In this document: in pieces, positions 44,702-53,923 of the stretch
Position numbering within the stretch: the stretch's first letter is position 1
How the letters are laid out: every line of letters begins with the position of its first letter
Source: Rhizobium phaseoli
Lineage (GTDB): Bacteria > Pseudomonadota > Alphaproteobacteria > Rhizobiales > Rhizobiaceae
NCBI RefSeq assembly: GCF_010668805.1
Contig: NZ_WUFT01000011.1
Location: forward strand, 124,001 to 188,000
DNA length: 64,000 nt
Direction of reading: 5' to 3'
Notes under the pieces: generated by a model
Seen by the model: the letters and a program-made list of their open reading frames with translations, nothing else
Told to the model about the DNA's origin: nothing
Databases searched by the model: none
Program-made: the position numbers and the translations under genes

Positions 44702-44832
44702 CACATGGCCGGCCACCTGCCGGCGGGCCGCATCGCGACCGCCGCCGATGTCGCTGGCCCCTATATCTAACTAATGGAGAATGACTTCATGACCAGACGA
44801 TCCATCCGGACGCGGGGCAAAAGCTGATCTAA
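44702..44832 (+). pseudogene. C-terminal remnant of a short-chain dehydrogenase
   Basis: The frame reads HLPAGRIATAADVAGPYI, a TAA (44768-44770), then LMENDFMT, which matches the usual SDR end (GRIGxPxDVAxAYLFLMxNxFVTG). A frame change then gives the final HPDAGQKLI before a stop at 44832. The N-terminal Rossmann part is missing. Next to the LysR remnant this suggests an ancestral divergent LysR-SDR pair whose central part was deleted. Confidence 0.6.
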
Positions 44833-44865
44833 CCGTCAGTTCCTCGTGGATGGGCGCGTCCAGCC

Positions 44866-44928
44866 ACCCGCCCTCGTCCTTCGAGGCTCCGGCCCGTGGC
44901 CTCCGCACCTCAGGATGAGGGCTGATCG
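44866..44928. repeat. RIME-like mosaic repeat
   Basis: CCCTCGTCCTTCGAGGCTCC...CACCTCAGGATGAGGG shows the imperfect inverted-repeat ends typical of rhizobial intergenic mosaic elements. An oppositely oriented copy lies at 45001-45054. Confidence 0.8.
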
Positions 44929-45000
44929 TTGTACGTCCATAAACTGCGCGCCTTTTCGCCAGTGGCATCCAGAAGTTCCCTATTTCCAGGGCCTTTTTCT

Positions 45001-45054
45001 CCAGCCTCATCCTGAGGCGCCCCGCAGGGGCCTCGAAGGACGGGGCTGGCCACC
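45001..45054. repeat. RIME-like mosaic repeat, inverted copy
   Basis: GCCTCATCCTGAGGCGCCCC...GCCTCGAAGGACGGGG is in inverse orientation to 44866-44928. Confidence 0.8.
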
Positions 45055-45069
45055 GCATGAACAAGACGC

Positions 45070-45273
45070 CTACCGAACCGGCAGCTCATAGCTCCGCTTC
45101 AGCGTCTCCATCGGCACGTCGGTCTTGACGCTGAGCATGCTCGGAATGCGCGTCAGGTGGTCGGCCTGGAAACGCCAATAGCTATGGAGATCGGCGGTGA
45201 CGATCCGCAGCACGGCGTCGCACTCTCCCGTCGTCAGGTAACATTCCATCATCGCTTCGGTCATCTCCCGCAA
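45070..45273 (-). pseudogene. C-terminal remnant of an Lrp/AsnC family regulator
   Basis: The fragment reads EAMMECYLTTGECDAVLRIV, then the DLHSYWRFQADHLTRIPSM helix and the final ETLKRSYELPV. This is the ligand-binding RAM domain of Lrp/AsnC proteins. The helix-turn-helix half is missing: the frame meets an ArgG remnant on the other strand just upstream. Confidence 0.75.
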
Positions 45274-45412
45274 CTCTTCTCGCTCGCTCTATTCCGCCGA
45301 CCTCGTCACCTTCGAGGAAAGCGCTATCGCCTACGACCACCACGACGCCGAAGGCTTCATCAGGCTGAACGGACTGCGGCTCCGAAGCTGGGCAGCCCGC
45401 AACGGAGCATGA
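45251..45412 (+). pseudogene. C-terminal remnant of argininosuccinate synthase
   Basis: The plus frame reads NSSRSLYSADLVTFEE, then AYDHHDAEGFIRLNGLRLR, ending at TGA 45410-45412. This is the characteristic C-terminal helix of ArgG (SLYSxxLVTFE...YDQKDAxGFIxLNxLRLR). Only about 50 codons remain, so it is non-functional. Confidence 0.7.
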
Positions 45413-45600
45413 GCGGCCGGCCTTACCTCCGCCGGCGAATTGAAAGCTCAAAACGCAAAACCCGATTTCAAACGATTTTAAAAATACTCGCCAGAAAGCT
45501 AATCGATTTTAATTTTATTATTAAAATTTTCTTGTTGCAGCGCAAAAGAATTTAAACATTATTTCTAGAGATGCTCAGTGTGTTCGTTGGAGGAACTCGC

Positions 45601-45774
45601 ATGACTATGACCTTTCCGCTAACCGAAAATCGCGACGCAGAGGCATTGCTGAAGCACCTGACGTTGCACAAACTCAGCTGTCCGGGAAACTGCGTCGTGT
45701 CGCTCAAGGCGTACGTCGCCCACGTTTCTTCCTCTCATACCACGGCACTCGGTACCGCTCGTACCGCCTGGTAG
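45601..45774 (+). CDS. Possible small protein
   Basis: These 57 residues from ATG 45601 follow a clean GGAGG ribosome-binding site (45589-45593) and an AT-rich leader (about 45450-45570). The sequence MTMTFPLTENRDAEALLKHL is unremarkable and no family is recognised. The call rests on the translation signal alone. Confidence 0.45.
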   Translation: MTMTFPLTENRDAEALLKHLTLHKLSCPGNCVVSLKAYVAHVSSSHTTALGTARTAW

Positions 45775-45921
45775 GGATGGACGGTTCCCGAACAAACATC
45801 GAATGCAAGTCACGGCAGAGGGCCGTTGCAGTGCTTGCAAAAATTCCTATTCTCGGCGTCGCCGATGGCGATGAAAAGCTTAGGCATCCCGTCTATTGCG
45901 ATAGGAATTTCAGATCTCATC

Positions 45922-46836
45922 ATGACGACACTCAGCCGCCCTGATCTCAGCGACATCCACCATGGCGATTGGGTGGATCGCCGGTTGCCGGCCGCATGGC
46001 GGCCATACACGCGGCTGGCGCGGCTCGATCGTCCGGTTGGCATCTGGCTGACGCTTTTCCCCTGCTGGGCCGCCCTCATCCAGGCATCGCACGGTCTGCC
46101 CAACTTCTTGCAGTTGGCGATCTTCTCTCTCGGCGCCTTGCTGATGAGAAGCGCCGGCTCCACGGTCAACGACATCGCGGATCGGAAGTTTGACGGCCAT
46201 GTGGAACGGACTCGCTTCCGGCCGCTGGCAAGCGGAAAGCTCCGCACACTGCACGCCTTCGTCTTTCTGGCCGTGGAACTGATGGCTGCGGCCTCGCTTC
46301 TGCTCTTCCTGACACCGTATACGCGCCTGGTGGCGATATCGGTTCTGCCGCTCGTCTTCCTCTACCCGCTCTGCAAGCGCTTCACCCACTGGCCCCAAGC
46401 CGTCCTGGGCGCAGCGTTCAATTGGGGGATGCTGATGGCATGGGCCGAGCTTGCAGGCCATATTCCGGCCGGCGCCGTCATGATGTGGGCCGGGGCGATC
46501 GCCTGGCAGATCGGCTATGATACGGTCTACGCCTATGTCGATGTCAGGGATGATGCCCGCCTCGGCCTGAAATCGACGGCAATCCTGTTCGGCAGACATG
46601 GCAAGATGTGGATCGGCTTGTTCTATGCTCTGGCCGTCGGGGCGTGGTCGCTCGGCGGCTGGCTGTTGGGCATGTCGCCGCCTTATGCGATCGGAATGCT
46701 GGTCATTGCCGCTCATCTTGCATGGCAGACCTGGCGGATTGACCTTGCCCGCCCGGACCTGAATTATCGGCTCTTCCTCGCGAATATCCTAACGGGCGCG
46801 CTGCTGGCCTGCGCGGCTTTATCAGGCACACTTTGA
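45922..46836 (+). CDS. ubiA: UbiA family 4-hydroxybenzoate polyprenyltransferase
   Basis: This 304-residue integral membrane prenyltransferase starts at ATG 45922. It has the two magnesium-binding Asp-rich motifs NDIADRKFDGHVERT (about 100-114) and YVDVRDDARLGLKST, plus RFRPLASG. It attaches the polyprenyl chain to 4-hydroxybenzoate in ubiquinone synthesis. It is not next to other ubi genes and could be a second copy in this genome, so the symbol is by family. Confidence 0.88.
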   Translation: MTTLSRPDLSDIHHGDWVDRRLPAAWRPYTRLARLDRPVGIWLTLFPCWAALIQASHGLPNFLQLAIFSLGALLMRSAGSTVNDIADRKFDGHVERTRFRPLASGKLRTLHAFVFLAVELMAAASLLLFLTPYTRLVAISVLPLVFLYPLCKRFTHWPQAVLGAAFNWGMLMAWAELAGHIPAGAVMMWAGAIAWQIGYDTVYAYVDVRDDARLGLKSTAILFGRHGKMWIGLFYALAVGAWSLGGWLLGMSPPYAIGMLVIAAHLAWQTWRIDLARPDLNYRLFLANILTGALLACAALSGTL

Positions 46837-46864
46837 CGAGATCGAGATCGAGACCGTGAGACCA

Positions 46865-47641
46865 ATGACCTATCTGAAACAGGGTATGCTTGCCGCGGCC
46901 ATGATGCTCACAGCAACGGTAATGTCCCCACATCAAGCGCGTGCCGGACAATGCGAACAGGAGACTTTCGAAGAAGCGGCATACGTCGTCTGCACGCTGG
47001 ACCCTGAAAAAGCAGACCTGCGCCTGTTCTGGAAAGGAGCCGATGGCACGCCGTACCGCACTTTTTCAAGCGCCGCCGAAGCCGTCCGTGCCGAAGGGCG
47101 AACGCTGACTTTGGCCGTCAACGCCGGCATGTACCGGGCCGATTTTTCGCCGATGGGACTGTATGTCGAAAACAGCAGGGAATTGAACCCAGCCAATACC
47201 GCAAAGGCCGAAAGCTCCGCCGGCCAGGTTCCGAATTTCTACAAGAAGCCGAACGGCGTGTTTTTTCTTGGTGAAACGGGCGCAGGCATACTCCCGACCG
47301 ATGAGTTTCTGAAGCTGACGCCGAAGGTGCGGTTCGCCACACAGTCCGGTCCGATGCTCGTCATCGCCAACACGCTGAACCCGATCTTCATCCCAGGCTC
47401 GACGGATCGCACCCGCCGAAGCGGCGTCGGCGTCTGCGCGGCCGGCACGGTTCGCTTGGCGATCAGCGAAGACGGCGTCAATTTCCACGATTTCGCGCGG
47501 CTCTTCCGCGATAATCTGAAATGCCCCGACGCCTTGTTTCTCGATGGCGGACACGGTGTCGGACTTTACCATCCGGCAATGGACCGCAACGACCGCTCCT
47601 GGCACGGCGGCTACGGTCCGATGCTCGGGCTTGTCGAATAG
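46865..47641 (+). CDS. Secreted phosphodiester glycosidase (NAGPA-like) family protein
   Basis: This protein has 258 residues from ATG 46865; a GTG three codons upstream is an alternative. A signal peptide ends near residue 24 (ARA). Conserved family parts are LAVNAGMYRADFSPMGLYV, KPNGVFFL, ATQSGPMLV, RRSGVGVC and DALFLDGGHGVGLYHP. The fold occurs in GlcNAc-1-phosphodiester alpha-N-acetylglucosaminidase and in phage and spore proteins. It is periplasmic with unknown substrate. It begins 28 bp after ubiA and may be co-transcribed. Confidence 0.85.
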   Translation: MTYLKQGMLAAAMMLTATVMSPHQARAGQCEQETFEEAAYVVCTLDPEKADLRLFWKGADGTPYRTFSSAAEAVRAEGRTLTLAVNAGMYRADFSPMGLYVENSRELNPANTAKAESSAGQVPNFYKKPNGVFFLGETGAGILPTDEFLKLTPKVRFATQSGPMLVIANTLNPIFIPGSTDRTRRSGVGVCAAGTVRLAISEDGVNFHDFARLFRDNLKCPDALFLDGGHGVGLYHPAMDRNDRSWHGGYGPMLGLVE

Positions 47642-47692
47642 TACGCTAGGAAATCCGCTTGGATCGAGGCGCGTTCCGCATCTTGATTCACC

Positions 47693-48502
47693 TCAAATCG
47701 GTCGCGCACCGAAAAACAGTGCCGTGGCGATGATCAGCTTGTCCAGCATCTCGACGTTCTCAGACGTGTTGAAAATGTGATCCATCGGAGCCACCCAAAC
47801 TTGGTTTGTACCGCTATGCGCCTGAGCGAATTTTGCCGCTGTTCCGAGAGGAATGGCAGTATCCAGGCTGCCTTCAGCAATAAAAACCGGTCCGTGATAC
47901 TTGGCGATCTCGTCCAACGGATTCATGCTTTCGACGTCGACAAAGAATTCATGCCCGAGGATTAATGATGCGCCCCACGGCATTTGAATCTTGGCAGGCG
48001 ATCGGCTTGCGAGCGCCCGTTCATACCCATCGCGCCCAATCAAGGCTGGAAAGGAAACTTTCGGCTCGCCGACGGGGGTCCAGAGCGCGACCGCCGCTGG
48101 TCGATTTGTTCGGCCCGCCGCGACGGCGGCAACCAGCCCACCCTGGCTCCATCCGAGCAGAAAGATCGCTTTGGGACCACCCGACGGCAGATCGCTTACG
48201 AAGTCCATTGCCGCGATGCAATCCTCGATCTGGCGACTATACGTCGCGTCCTGAAAGCGTCCGCCGCTTTCGCCGACACCTCGGAAGTCGATCCTCAGGC
48301 TCGAAAAACCGAGAGATGCGAGCTTCTCCGCCGTATGCGTGAAGATACCGGCGCCGGTCTGAGAAATCACGAGTTCGTGTCGCGTTCCTCCAAACCCATG
48401 AAGAAGCACGATTATCGGTGCGTTTGCCGAGACAGCCAGACGCAATGTTCCGACGACTCGATGCCCACCGACCTCAAAGCTGACAGTCTCCTCTGCCGTC
48501 AT
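47693..48502 (-). CDS. Alpha/beta hydrolase (dienelactone/acyl-hydrolase-like)
   Basis: This 269-residue protein has an oxyanion loop LLHGFGGTRHE, a nucleophile elbow LLGWSQGGLVAAV, an acid in EGSLDTAIPLG and a histidine in MDHIFNTSENVE. The start codon overlaps the stop of the ABC exporter gene (ATGA), so the two are co-translated. This might be an esterase acting on the exported compound (inference). It is cytosolic. Confidence 0.88.
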   Translation of the reverse strand: MTAEETVSFEVGGHRVVGTLRLAVSANAPIIVLLHGFGGTRHELVISQTGAGIFTHTAEKLASLGFSSLRIDFRGVGESGGRFQDATYSRQIEDCIAAMDFVSDLPSGGPKAIFLLGWSQGGLVAAVAAGRTNRPAAVALWTPVGEPKVSFPALIGRDGYERALASRSPAKIQMPWGASLILGHEFFVDVESMNPLDEIAKYHGPVFIAEGSLDTAIPLGTAAKFAQAHSGTNQVWVAPMDHIFNTSENVEMLDKLIIATALFFGARPI

Positions 48503-50382
48503 GGCTTCCTCTGAAATTCGCTAACGGGCTCATCGATATCTTCGGGAATGAAGCCGCCGGTCTGGCGTTTCCACAGGCGGGCAAACAGGCCGTCGCGTTC
48601 GACCAGTTCGTCCGGCCTGCCCTCCTCCACGATCCGCCCATGATCGAGCACGACGATCCTGTCCATTCTGGCGATGGTTGAAAGGCGGTGCGCGATGGCG
48701 ATCACCGTCTTTCCCTCCATCACGAGGTTGAGCCTTTCCTGAATGGCCGCTTCGGATTCGCTGTCGAGCGCCGAGGTCGCTTCATCAAGCACCAGGATCG
48801 GCGCATCCTTCAGGAGAACGCGGGCGATAGCGACACGCTGCCGTTGCCCGCCTGACAGTTTGATGCCGCGATCGCCGACGAAGGCGTCGTAACCCTTGCG
48901 GCCCTCGCCGTCGGCAAGATCGGCAATGAAAGCATCGGCGCTCGCCATCTTCGCCACCTGTTCGATCTCGTCCCGCGTCGCCTCCGGCCGGCCGTAGCGG
49001 ATATTGTCGCCGACCGATCGGTGTAGCAGTGCGACGTCCTGCGCGATGACGCCGATCGCACGGCGAAGGCTCGACTGCGTGACCGCCCGAATGTCCTGCC
49101 CGTCGATCAGAATAGCGCCGTCGCCGATGTCGTAGAAGCGCAGCAGCAGATTTGCGAGCGTCGTCTTGCCGGCCCCGGAGAGGCCGACCAGGCCAACCTT
49201 CTCGCCGGGCCGAACCGTTAGCGACAGCGCGTCGATGACAGCTTTGCCTGACTTGTAGGCGAAACGGACCTTTTCGAAGCGGATCTCTCCACGGCTGACC
49301 GTGAGGCTTTCCGCATGCGGCCGGTCGGTGATGGTCGGCGGCGTCGTCAGGACGGGCATGGCGTCCTTGATCGTGCCGATCGCCTTGAAGACCTGCTGCC
49401 CCATTTGAAGAAAGGTGAAGGACCCGGCTGAGAGGCGCTGGAGAATATAAACCGTCGCCACGAAATCGCCCACGGTCAGGAACCGGTCAAACAGGCCCCA
49501 GAAGCCGATGCTGAGCATGATGAGCCAAAGCAGCATGTTGAAGCTGATGACGACCAGCTCCGTTGTCCGGTAGATGCGCTGTTCATGATGGAGCGTAAGC
49601 ACCGTCTTCGACATGATTTTCTTGAGCGCGCCCGCCTCGCTGTCCTCGGCGGCAAACTGCTTGACCATCTGGATGTTGCCGTAAATGTCCGTGAGGGCAC
49701 CGGAAACCAGGCTGTTCTGCTTCGCCGAACGCCGGGAACGCTCCGTGAAATCTGGTACGACCTTGATGGTGAAGAGCACGTTGACGATCACCCAGATGAT
49801 CACGGGTACTGCCAATTGCCAGGACAACGCGAGCAGAAGCAGAACCGAGCCGACAATCTGGAGCAGAAAGCGGGGCGCGGTTTGAAAACCGATGAGAATC
49901 TGTTGCTGAACCGCATTGGCCACCTGGCCGAGCCGGGATGCGACCTGACCGGCGAAAAGATCATGGAAGAAGGCAAGGTCATGCCGTTCGATCGCCTTGT
50001 GGCCCTGCCATTGTATGGCAATCGGCAGGCTGATGCCGATAGTATGCGAGTTCAGAATATTGGTGACGTAGAAGAAGACCGGCATCACCGGAAAGATCAG
50101 AACCGCCAGAAAAACCAACAGCCAAAACCGGCCTTGAACGAATTGCTCGACGCCGTGTGTTGTCACGCCGTCGACGATCACCGAAAGCCCCCAGATGATT
50201 GTCAGGTTGATTGCTTCTACCGCCATAGACGTCAACGCCATGGCAATGATGACACCGCGAAGCATTTGGATGAAGTGCAGAAGGAGCGCTACAGGCCCCT
50301 TGGACGGCAGCGGCCGGTAAGGGATGTCGAGCGGCCGGATCCAGGTTTCAAAGGGACGGTAGATCGCATCGGAAATCGACAT
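48499..50382 (-). CDS. ABC half-transporter with fused permease and ATPase
   Basis: This protein has 627 residues from ATG 50380-50382; a further 19 in-frame codons upstream start at another ATG. Six membrane helices (about 25-330) precede an ATPase domain with Walker A GLSGAGKTT, signature LSGGQRQRVAIA, Walker B ILVLDEATSALD and the switch AHRLSTIA. It forms a homodimeric exporter of the multidrug/lipid type. The substrate is unknown; the overlapping downstream hydrolase gene may process the same molecule. Confidence 0.93.
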   Translation of the reverse strand: MSISDAIYRPFETWIRPLDIPYRPLPSKGPVALLLHFIQMLRGVIIAMALTSMAVEAINLTIIWGLSVIVDGVTTHGVEQFVQGRFWLLVFLAVLIFPVMPVFFYVTNILNSHTIGISLPIAIQWQGHKAIERHDLAFFHDLFAGQVASRLGQVANAVQQQILIGFQTAPRFLLQIVGSVLLLLALSWQLAVPVIIWVIVNVLFTIKVVPDFTERSRRSAKQNSLVSGALTDIYGNIQMVKQFAAEDSEAGALKKIMSKTVLTLHHEQRIYRTTELVVISFNMLLWLIMLSIGFWGLFDRFLTVGDFVATVYILQRLSAGSFTFLQMGQQVFKAIGTIKDAMPVLTTPPTITDRPHAESLTVSRGEIRFEKVRFAYKSGKAVIDALSLTVRPGEKVGLVGLSGAGKTTLANLLLRFYDIGDGAILIDGQDIRAVTQSSLRRAIGVIAQDVALLHRSVGDNIRYGRPEATRDEIEQVAKMASADAFIADLADGEGRKGYDAFVGDRGIKLSGGQRQRVAIARVLLKDAPILVLDEATSALDSESEAAIQERLNLVMEGKTVIAIAHRLSTIARMDRIVVLDHGRIVEEGRPDELVERDGLFARLWKRQTGGFIPEDIDEPVSEFQRKP

Positions 50383-50615
50383 GGGCCACTCGGATGAAAA
50401 ATCGGGAGGAGGCGTGGACTCAACTACGCTGGGTCGCATGGGACCATCTTATTGCTAAAATCTCAATTATAAATTTTAGAAGACCTGCCGACTAGGCTTG
50501 GGGAGCAGGATGTGAGAGCGCGAGAAAGCGAGCGCCCGAAAGCCCCAATTGCGGCCGGCGCGCTATTCAGGCAGGATGCTGTCCTTGAACACAGAGCAGG
50601 ATTGAACGAACACTC

Positions 50616-51017
50616 ATGCTGATGGGCTCATGTCATTGCGGCAAAGCAAGCTGGACGCTCGAAGGCGATCCCGGCTCGATCACCGCCTGCAACTGCACCC
50701 TTTGCCGGCGCTACGGCACCCTCTGGGCCTATGATTACGAAGGAGAGCGTATCAGCCTCAGCGGAGAAACCGCCTCCTATACCCGCTCCGGCCGGGAGAC
50801 GTCGCCCCTCGAAATCTTGTTCTGCCCGTCCTGCGCCTGCGTTTTGAGCTGGCGCGGCCTGCGGCTTCAGAAGGATGGCCGCCGGCGCATGGCGGTCAAC
50901 ATGCGGCTTGCGCCGCCGGATCTTGTTGCCGATCTACCCATTGATCATTTCGATGGCTTGGACACGTTCGAAGATCTTCCCTCCAAAGGGCGCTGCGTGC
51001 GCGATCTCTGGTTCTGA
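50616..51017 (+). CDS. GFA family zinc protein (glutathione-dependent formaldehyde-activating-like)
   Basis: This 133-residue protein carries the GFA zinc sites: CHCG (about 6-9), CNCTLCRR (about 25-32) and CPSCAC (about 71-76). No signal peptide is present. Most GFA-like proteins are uncharacterised relatives of the enzyme that condenses formaldehyde with glutathione, so activity is not assured. It is monocistronic. Confidence 0.9.
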   Translation: MLMGSCHCGKASWTLEGDPGSITACNCTLCRRYGTLWAYDYEGERISLSGETASYTRSGRETSPLEILFCPSCACVLSWRGLRLQKDGRRRMAVNMRLAPPDLVADLPIDHFDGLDTFEDLPSKGRCVRDLWF

Positions 51018-51046
51018 GAACCTGCCATCTATTGGCCTCAAGCGCC

Positions 51047-51520
51047 TTAGCCGCGCCGGGCCGCCTCGATCGCTGCGACATCGATCTTCCTCATCGTCAT
51101 CATCGCGTCGAAAGCACGCTTTGCCTGACCACCGCCGGCCGACAGCGCTTCGGAGAGGATACGCGGCGTGATCTGCCAGGACACACCCCATTTATCCTTG
51201 CACCAGCCGCACTCACTTTCCTGGCCGCCATTGCCGACGATGGCGTTCCAGTAGCGATCGGTTTCCTCCTGGTTGTCGGTGGCGATCTGGAACGAGAAAG
51301 CCTCGCTGTGTTTGAACGCGGGACCGCCATTCAGACCGATGCAGGCAATACCCGCAACGGTGAATTCAACGACCAAAACGTTTCCCTGCTTGCCATCCGG
51401 ATAATCTCCCGGTGCCCGAATAACCGCGCCGACGGCACTGTCTGGAAACGTCGCCGCATAGAAGCGGGCAGCCTCCTCGGCGTCTTTGTCATACCATACG
51501 CAGATCGTATTCTTCGCCAT
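51047..51520 (-). CDS. VOC family protein, PhnB-like
   Basis: This 157-residue protein starts at ATG 51518-51520, after AAAGGA. The 3-demethylubiquinone-methyltransferase-like (PhnB) pattern is clear: ICVWYDKDAEEAARFYAATF, FTVAGIACIGLNGGPAFK, DRYWNAIVGNGG, CKDKWGVSWQITPRIL. The family has a glyoxalase/bleomycin-resistance fold; the exact role is unknown. It converges with the GFA gene. Confidence 0.9.
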   Translation of the reverse strand: MAKNTICVWYDKDAEEAARFYAATFPDSAVGAVIRAPGDYPDGKQGNVLVVEFTVAGIACIGLNGGPAFKHSEAFSFQIATDNQEETDRYWNAIVGNGGQESECGWCKDKWGVSWQITPRILSEALSAGGGQAKRAFDAMMTMRKIDVAAIEAARRG

Positions 51521-51645
51521 TGCGCGGTCCTTTCGCCCTTCGTTTCGCATTTCCTCCGTGAGATAAGAGGCAAACCGTCTTTCTCCAGCCCACCGAAGCA
51601 ATTTCCCGGTTACGATCGCCGCGCACCTGCCGAGCCGCGCACTCC

Positions 51646-51684
51646 TCACCCATCGAGGCCCTGCGGAGCACCTCAGGGTGAGCT
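51646..51684. repeat. Degenerate RIME-like fragment
   Basis: CTCACCCATCGAGGCCCTGCGGAGCACCTCAGGGTGAGCTC resembles one end of the mosaic repeats seen elsewhere in the window, and its GCTCACCCT/AGGGTGAGC-like ends are imperfectly inverted. Confidence 0.5.
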
Positions 51685-51754
51685 CTTTTGCCGTCGCATC
51701 ACCGGCGGGGGGCGAGCCGCCGGTAATGAAATTCGGGTTCGCCGCGACGCGGCT

Positions 51755-52759
51755 CTAAAACATATCCCGCCCGTCGCTGCGCGGGTCGCCGTCGACGCGA
51801 TGCGGCTCATAGAGGCCGCTCCGCGCTTTGCGCCGCCAGGGACGAGAAAGATCGCCAGGATTGTCGTCGATATCGGCGAGCGTTATCGCGGCCGTTCCAT
51901 CCGTAGGGCATTGTGCCGCCCATCGGCCGCCAGGCGCGACGATCACGGAAGAAGCAGGATCAGCTTGACCGGGATGGGCGGGGATCGAGAAACTGACCCA
52001 GTAGCTATTGCTCGCCGCATGCCCTTGCGCCTCTGCGGCGAAAGACGGTTCGGTAGCCGGTGAACCACCTGTCGTCGAAAACAGCACGCAATGGACGTCG
52101 AGCCGTTCATATTCGCTGAAAATCTCCGGATAGTGGCATTCCATGCCGAGCGCACAGCCAAAGCGGATGCCGTCGACCTCGAAGGTCACAGGAATCGACC
52201 CCGGCGTGTACATGAAGGAAATTTTGGTATTGGACAGCAGGCGCTCGTCGTAACGCGTCACCAGTTCGCCGCGGTCGGAGACGACATAGAGGCTGTTGTG
52301 CGGCCGGTGCGGCGCCGTCAGCGGATGCACCGAGCCGATGACCGCCCAGAGCCCGAGTTCTCGCGCCAGCCTGCGTGTTGCATCCAATTCCTCACGTAGC
52401 ACGCCCCACTCGAACCGCCGCCAATCGGACGGCCCAATCTCTCTCGGCCCGATTTCCGACATGATACGCTTGTTGGGCGCTGACGTCGCACCTTCGGGAA
52501 AGTGCACGAGCCGTGCTCCCGCCTGCCGCGCCCGCCGCATCAGCAGGCGGATCTCCTGGCCGCTGCTGCGAAGCTTGTCGATATCGCGGGGATCGTCTGC
52601 ATGCGTGGTCTGCGCCACGGCAAGGCGTAGGCGCCTCACCTCGGGCGTTGCGCCTTCCGCCGACCTGGGGAGGAGATGCATGCGGGCGGTGGTATAGGAT
52701 TCACCCGTCTTGGCGGCGCGCGCACGCACCCGCCGTTTGAAATTGCCATTCTCAGTCAT
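51755..52759 (-). CDS. Carbon-nitrogen hydrolase (nitrilase superfamily)
   Basis: This 334-residue protein starts at ATG 52757-52759. The catalytic Glu is in VHFPEGATSAPN, the Lys in RLLSNTKISFMY and the Cys in GCALGMECHYPE, giving the family Glu-Lys-Cys triad. A basic N-terminal extension of about 40 residues (RRVRARAAKTGESYTTARMH) is unusual. It is a cytosolic amidase or nitrilase with unknown substrate. Confidence 0.88.
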   Translation of the reverse strand: MTENGNFKRRVRARAAKTGESYTTARMHLLPRSAEGATPEVRRLRLAVAQTTHADDPRDIDKLRSSGQEIRLLMRRARQAGARLVHFPEGATSAPNKRIMSEIGPREIGPSDWRRFEWGVLREELDATRRLARELGLWAVIGSVHPLTAPHRPHNSLYVVSDRGELVTRYDERLLSNTKISFMYTPGSIPVTFEVDGIRFGCALGMECHYPEIFSEYERLDVHCVLFSTTGGSPATEPSFAAEAQGHAASNSYWVSFSIPAHPGQADPASSVIVAPGGRWAAQCPTDGTAAITLADIDDNPGDLSRPWRRKARSGLYEPHRVDGDPRSDGRDMF

Positions 52760-52941
52760 ATCAGGGCCTCTAACGTTCCGGACATCGTTCCTCCAGCAAC
52801 ACGCCCGAAACATCAGGACCAGGATAACGACCCGAGACGAAGGTCCCTTTGCCTCCGGTTGAAGACCCCGCTGGGGAAGGTCTAGGGAGGTTCGGCGTTA
52901 GGTCACGCCGAGGGCAAAGATGCCGAGGCGGCCGCGATTCG

Positions 52942-53373
52942 TCAATTCGCGGAATGGCCGAGATCGGCGGCTCCCGAAGGTCCTGTTTCGAGTGGCCCGC
53001 CTTGACCCACTCGCCAAGGCGGATCGACGCGGTTCGATCCGGCGAAATAAAGGATGATGCGGTTGCCGCCAGGGTCGAGCAGCTCCGCCTCACGCCAGAG
53101 CCAACTCTTATCCTCGGGTCCGCTGACGAATTGAAGGCCGGCCTCACCAAGGCGGCCAACCGTCTCGTCCAGGCTCTCACACTCGAAATAGACTGTGGTT
53201 CCGCCACCGCCACTATCGCCTTGATGCAGCGAGAAGGTGCTGTCCCCGTCAGGGCAGAGGAAGCGCGCATACCGCGGACGGGCATCAACGACAGGCCTCA
53301 GACCGAGGATGCTGTAGAAGTTCCAGCCCAGGTCGAGGTCAGGCATCGTAACGGTCACCTGGTTCAGACGCAT
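52942..53373 (-). CDS. VOC family protein (glyoxalase/dioxygenase-like)
   Basis: This 143-residue protein starts MRLNQVTVTMPDLDLGWNFY, the canonical VOC strand-helix start. It continues through TTVYFECESLDETV and ELLDPGGNRIILY, where the DPxGN motif carries the conserved metal-side residue. It is a small cytosolic metalloprotein. The C-terminal 25 residues are low-complexity. The substrate is unknown. Confidence 0.85.
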   Translation of the reverse strand: MRLNQVTVTMPDLDLGWNFYSILGLRPVVDARPRYARFLCPDGDSTFSLHQGDSGGGGTTVYFECESLDETVGRLGEAGLQFVSGPEDKSWLWREAELLDPGGNRIILYFAGSNRVDPPWRVGQGGPLETGPSGAADLGHSAN

Positions 53374-53565
53374 GATCTATCCTTCTCGGCTGAGTTCGCC
53401 CAAAACTGCGCGGCGGTGCCGTGACCGCGACATCCATAAAAACAAGAACCTGAAACCATCGCATGAATCAAATTCTCAGCGGCACGCTTTTTGTGTCCTT
53501 GCCACAAAACTCGTGCCAGACTGCGCAAGCTCGCATCGCTTGCGCGCCGATCGAAAGGGCCGAAC

Positions 53566-53781
53566 ATGCATAAATTCACCGTTACCCTCACCCGGGAGAT
53601 CGAGGCCGATACCGCCGAGGAGGCAGCGCTGCTCCTGTATCAGGAACTTTCAAAAGAACCGCTCCCCGACCGCTACGCGGTCGCCGACGAGACAGGCATG
53701 ACCACAGAGGTGAAACTGGATCGGGAAAAGGCGGATGAATTCGCCAGCATCGACCACACCGCCGACCCCGGCAACTGGTAA
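53566..53781 (+). CDS. Small hypothetical protein
   Basis: These 71 residues from ATG 53566 (MHKFTVTLTREIEADTAEEA) are acidic, with a beta-alpha-beta look and a terminal ASIDHTADPGNW. No family is recognised. The neighbours differ in function. A weak AAAGGGC ribosome-binding site is present. Confidence 0.55.
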   Translation: MHKFTVTLTREIEADTAEEAALLLYQELSKEPLPDRYAVADETGMTTEVKLDREKADEFASIDHTADPGNW

Positions 53782-53923
53782 GCGCCAGACGTTCACGGGG
53801 ACAGCTGAAGGAGATCCCCGCTTTGCGCCGGGAGCGGAAGTACGGTAGTTGCAGATCCCTTTCTTCGGCGCGAACGCCGGATGAAAACAGGCCCCATCGG
53901 CAATATCGTCGCAAGGAAAGACT

